Shown here piece by piece: positions 34,963-37,116 of a stretch of DNA of 37,116 nucleotides (position 1 is its first letter; each line of letters begins with the position of its first letter). Under the pieces are notes generated by a model. That model did no database searches, had not been told where the DNA came from, and worked only from the letters and a program-made list of their open reading frames with translations. Source of the stretch: an uncultured Pelagibacteraceae bacterium. GTDB lineage: Bacteria; Pseudomonadota; Alphaproteobacteria; Pelagibacterales; Pelagibacteraceae. A program made the translations under genes and the position numbers. The stretch is taken from NCBI GenBank assembly GCA_902570545.1, contig CACFYO010000007.1, positions 1 to 37,116 of the forward strand. The letters are read 5' to 3'.

Positions 34963-35879
34963 ATTCTAGACTCTATATATTCTAATATAACTGGATTGTA
35001 ATATTGAAAACAGGTTGCCTGATCCATACTATGTCCATCTTTAACTTTAAATTTATCTGATTTTTGTTTCCCTAATTTAAAACATTTTTTTCCATCAATT
35101 GTGTAATCTTTAGATATCACGACTCTTTTCATGCCATCAATTTGATCCAACCAATCAGAAGTCAATCCTTCAAAAGGATCTTTTGGATGAGTAAAAGCCA
35201 ATAATGGAACTTTTAAATTATTTAATATTTCATCATTATACTGTTCCCTTAATTCGTATTGTGCAGGTTTCTTTTCTTTAAATTTTGCCAAACCTACATC
35301 TACTCCTAATTTTGCTACCTTATACTTCTTGCTTAGTCTATCAAAGCACGCTTGCATATAGGCTATTCCTCCTCCAGCTTTATCAGGATGTCTTGAAAAG
35401 AATAGTAGTGTTGTTAATCCACCGCAAGAATGTCCAGTGACAAATATTTGTTTTCTAGGAACACCAAGAGAAACGAGTTTTTCTATCAACTGTAAATTTT
35501 GTTCTACTCTTTTATCTAATTTTGACTTGCCCTCATATGGTTTTTTTGAAAACCACCACTTTTTTCCCATGTCACCTGCAATTTTATGAGCACACAAATT
35601 ATAAAGCATGATTTTTTTTCCATTTATTTCTTCGTCTATTAATGAAACACGGTTTCTAATTTGATCAATAGATGTACAAAAGTTTTGTTTTCCATCAAAA
35701 TTACTTTGACCATGATTATTGATTAAAATTATCTTATTATCTGGATCTTCAATTGTAGATAATTTTGTTACTTTAAATTTTTTTGATAAAAATCCGTCTT
35801 TCTTAATGTTATGACTGTCTGCTAATGACGAAGATATTGTCAGAATAAATACTGATAAAAATAAACATAAACTTTTCAT
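34959..35879 (-). CDS. Exported alpha/beta hydrolase of unknown substrate
   Basis: Predicted secreted serine hydrolase. A signal peptide covers about residues 1-21 (MKSLCLFLSVFILTISSSLADS). The nucleophile elbow GHSCGG follows QIFVTGHSCGGLTTLL. A probable acid is in THPKDPFEG and a probable catalytic His in KDGHSMDQA, in the order expected for the fold. The mature part has six cysteines, which may form disulfides in the periplasm. The chosen start 35879 gives 306 residues; 35912 would place 11 residues ahead of the signal peptide. It overlaps both neighbours by four bases, although those are cytosolic pterin enzymes. I cannot name the substrate. Confidence 0.8.
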   Translation of the reverse strand: MKSLCLFLSVFILTISSSLADSHNIKKDGFLSKKFKVTKLSTIEDPDNKIILINNHGQSNFDGKQNFCTSIDQIRNRVSLIDEEINGKKIMLYNLCAHKIAGDMGKKWWFSKKPYEGKSKLDKRVEQNLQLIEKLVSLGVPRKQIFVTGHSCGGLTTLLFFSRHPDKAGGGIAYMQACFDRLSKKYKVAKLGVDVGLAKFKEKKPAQYELREQYNDEILNNLKVPLLAFTHPKDPFEGLTSDWLDQIDGMKRVVISKDYTIDGKKCFKLGKQKSDKFKVKDGHSMDQATCFQYYNPVILEYIESRI

Positions 35880-36631
35880 TCTTTCCCCCCCATTATATCT
35901 GGAGTTTGCCAATTTAAGCTTTGTCCACTATCAATAGCTAAGACTTGTCCTGTAATAGATATATTTTTTATAAAAAAATCAACTGCATTGCATACTTGGT
36001 CAACGTCTACTTGTCTCTTTAGAGGTGTAGCCATGTATTGTTTTTTAAAATGCTTTTCACTTTGTCTCTTATTTTTAATTGTAGGACCAGGTGCAATTCC
36101 ATTAACTCTTATATTTGGTGCTAAGCTCATTGCACTAGTCTTGGTTAAAGTATAAAGACCTGTTTTACTGATAGTATAAGAAAAAAAGTATGGTGTTAGT
36201 TTAAATACTCTTTGATCAATTATATTAATAATATTGTTATTTTTTGCTCTAATATTTTTAGCAAATTCTTTAGATAGAAGAGCAGGTGTTCTTAAATTAG
36301 TTCTTAAGTGATACCCCCAACTATCAGTTGTAAAATTCTCTAATTTATCGTTTTCAAAAAGTGATGCATTATTTATCAGACAGTCAAAATATTTAAGTTT
36401 ATTTTTTGCAAACTTAATAATTTTATTAACATCTTTTTCTATACTTAGATCCCCTTTGACTAAATAAACTTTTGTACCATTTTGCGATAGTTCTTTTTTA
36501 AGATTTTCTGCCTTTATTTTCGATTTATTAAAATGAATAACAATTTCTATTCCTTTGCCAGAGAGTTTTCTAGCTATAGCAGCTCCAATTCTTGTAGCTC
36601 CACCTGTAATAATTATTTTATTTGCTTCCAT
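35876..36631 (-). CDS. Short-chain dehydrogenase, pteridine reductase/FolM-like
   Basis: NAD(P)-dependent SDR of 251 residues. The cofactor loop GGATRIGAAIARKLSGKG has the arginine seen in NADPH-preferring pteridine reductases, and LINNASLFENDKL is the NNAG-type motif. The catalytic Tyr and Lys are in YTISKTGLYTLTKTSAMSLA, followed by VNGIAPGPT. A role in reducing dihydropterin or dihydrofolate (FolM-like) is inferred from this motif pattern and from folB two genes downstream. Other SDR functions are possible. Its start overlaps uvrB by 19 bases, and its end overlaps the hydrolase by 4. Confidence 0.82.
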   Translation of the reverse strand: MEANKIIITGGATRIGAAIARKLSGKGIEIVIHFNKSKIKAENLKKELSQNGTKVYLVKGDLSIEKDVNKIIKFAKNKLKYFDCLINNASLFENDKLENFTTDSWGYHLRTNLRTPALLSKEFAKNIRAKNNNIINIIDQRVFKLTPYFFSYTISKTGLYTLTKTSAMSLAPNIRVNGIAPGPTIKNKRQSEKHFKKQYMATPLKRQVDVDQVCNAVDFFIKNISITGQVLAIDSGQSLNWQTPDIMGGKE

Positions 36632-37116
36632 TTTTTCTTACCTTTTTGAGCTCTTGTACCTGGCATGCCCATGGTAGATCTTCCTTTTGGATAGATTTTA
36701 TTTTTCAAATTGTATTGTTTTACTTTTGGGTTAAGTGTAACCTCTAGTTCAGTACTTTCAAGTTTTCTAATTTCATCTCTTATTTTGGCCGCTTCCTCAA
36801 ATTCAAGGTTTGTAGCTGACTCTTTCATTTTCCTGTTAAGTGCTTTGATATGTTTCTTTAAATTACCACCAACATTTGCTCCTGTACCAATTGTAACATA
36901 ATCTTTTTCATAGACGCTTTCTAGTACATCGCTAATCTCTTTTTTAACAGTAGAAGCGCTAATTTTATTTTTTTTATTGTATTCAATTTGAATATTTCTT
37001 CTTCTTTTAGTTTCTTTTATTGCCTTTTTTATACTTTTGGTCTCTTTGTCAGCATACAAAATAACTTTACCATCTAAGTTTCTAGCTGCTCTCCCTATTG
37101 TTTGAATTAAGGATGT
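36613..37116 (-). CDS. uvrB: Excinuclease ABC subunit B, C-terminal fragment
   Basis: DNA damage-recognising helicase-like subunit of nucleotide excision repair. The window holds the last 167 residues; the frame is open to base 37116. It begins in helicase motif VI (TSLIQTIGRAARN followed by LDGKVILYADK). It continues through KAIKETKRRRNIQIEYN and reaches the UvrC-binding UVR motif LEFEEAAKIRDEIRKLE. It ends with a basic tail (GTRAQKGKKKWKQIK). It leads a chain of overlapping genes that ends with uvrC-pgsA. Confidence 0.97.
   Translation of the reverse strand, partial: TSLIQTIGRAARNLDGKVILYADKETKSIKKAIKETKRRRNIQIEYNKKNKISASTVKKEISDVLESVYEKDYVTIGTGANVGGNLKKHIKALNRKMKESATNLEFEEAAKIRDEIRKLESTELEVTLNPKVKQYNLKNKIYPKGRSTMGMPGTRAQKGKKKWKQIK

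Noticed and set aside
1..37116. Mobile elements, CRISPR arrays, phage genes or long repeats
   Set aside because: No transposase, integrase, spaced direct repeats or long duplicated segment was seen; all genes fit a continuous core-genome style.

Overview
The window reads as chromosome from a streamlined, very AT-rich marine alphaproteobacterium of the SAR11 (Pelagibacterales) type. The evidence is the strong A/T bias, very short or absent intergenic spaces, a CcrM-type GANTC adenine methylase, a split b/b' F0 ATP synthase operon, a petABC cytochrome bc1 operon, and a retinal-synthesis gene set (crtI-crtB-crtY-blh) as found in proteorhodopsin-bearing SAR11. The affiliation is inferred from gene content and style, not from a search. 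No insertion sequence, phage gene, CRISPR array or toxin-antitoxin pair was seen, and no stretch over 300 bases lacks a gene.

Layout. (1) 1-9532, all minus strand: dciA-like, a DsbA-like thioredoxin, an unusually short smc, the F0 ATP synthase genes atpI-atpB-atpE-atpF'-atpF, then crtI-crtB-crtY and the first 44 codons of blh, cut by the window edge. crtY stops early at an 8-A run; deleting one base restores a normal-looking C-terminus that ends 5 bases before blh. (2) 9533-16760: mutY and an FAD monooxygenase (plus); ccrM, rnhB, a 44-residue membrane protein gene and a family-4 uracil-DNA glycosylase (minus); then a TPR protein and ispE (plus). The ccrM upstream region carries four GANTC sites in two inverted repeats. 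(3) 16793-18144: tRNA-Gln(UUG), then the CCA-adding enzyme. (4) 18141-19893 minus: trmL-hemF-greA. (5) 19991-22568 plus: petA-petB-petC. (6) 22545-28516 minus: lgt-midA-pgeF-prs-rplY-pth-ychF. (7) 28567-32137: ubiK (plus), a MarR / response regulator / histidine kinase operon (minus), and ilvE (plus), with interleaved divergent promoters between marR and ilvE. (8) 32134-37116 minus: uvrB (5' end outside), a FolM-like reductase, a secreted alpha/beta hydrolase, folB, uvrC and pgsA, every junction overlapping.

The genes group into energy capture (retinal for a proton-pumping rhodopsin, bc1 complex, ATP synthase membrane sector), genome upkeep (SMC, MutY, UDG, RNase HII, UvrB/C, CcrM, DciA) and translation or envelope housekeeping. 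The least explained items are the GANTC-rich ccrM control region, the SMC lacking a visible hinge, the 44-residue membrane protein, the secreted hydrolase inside the folate/repair operon, and three convergent gene pairs whose two stop codons share a single TTAA.
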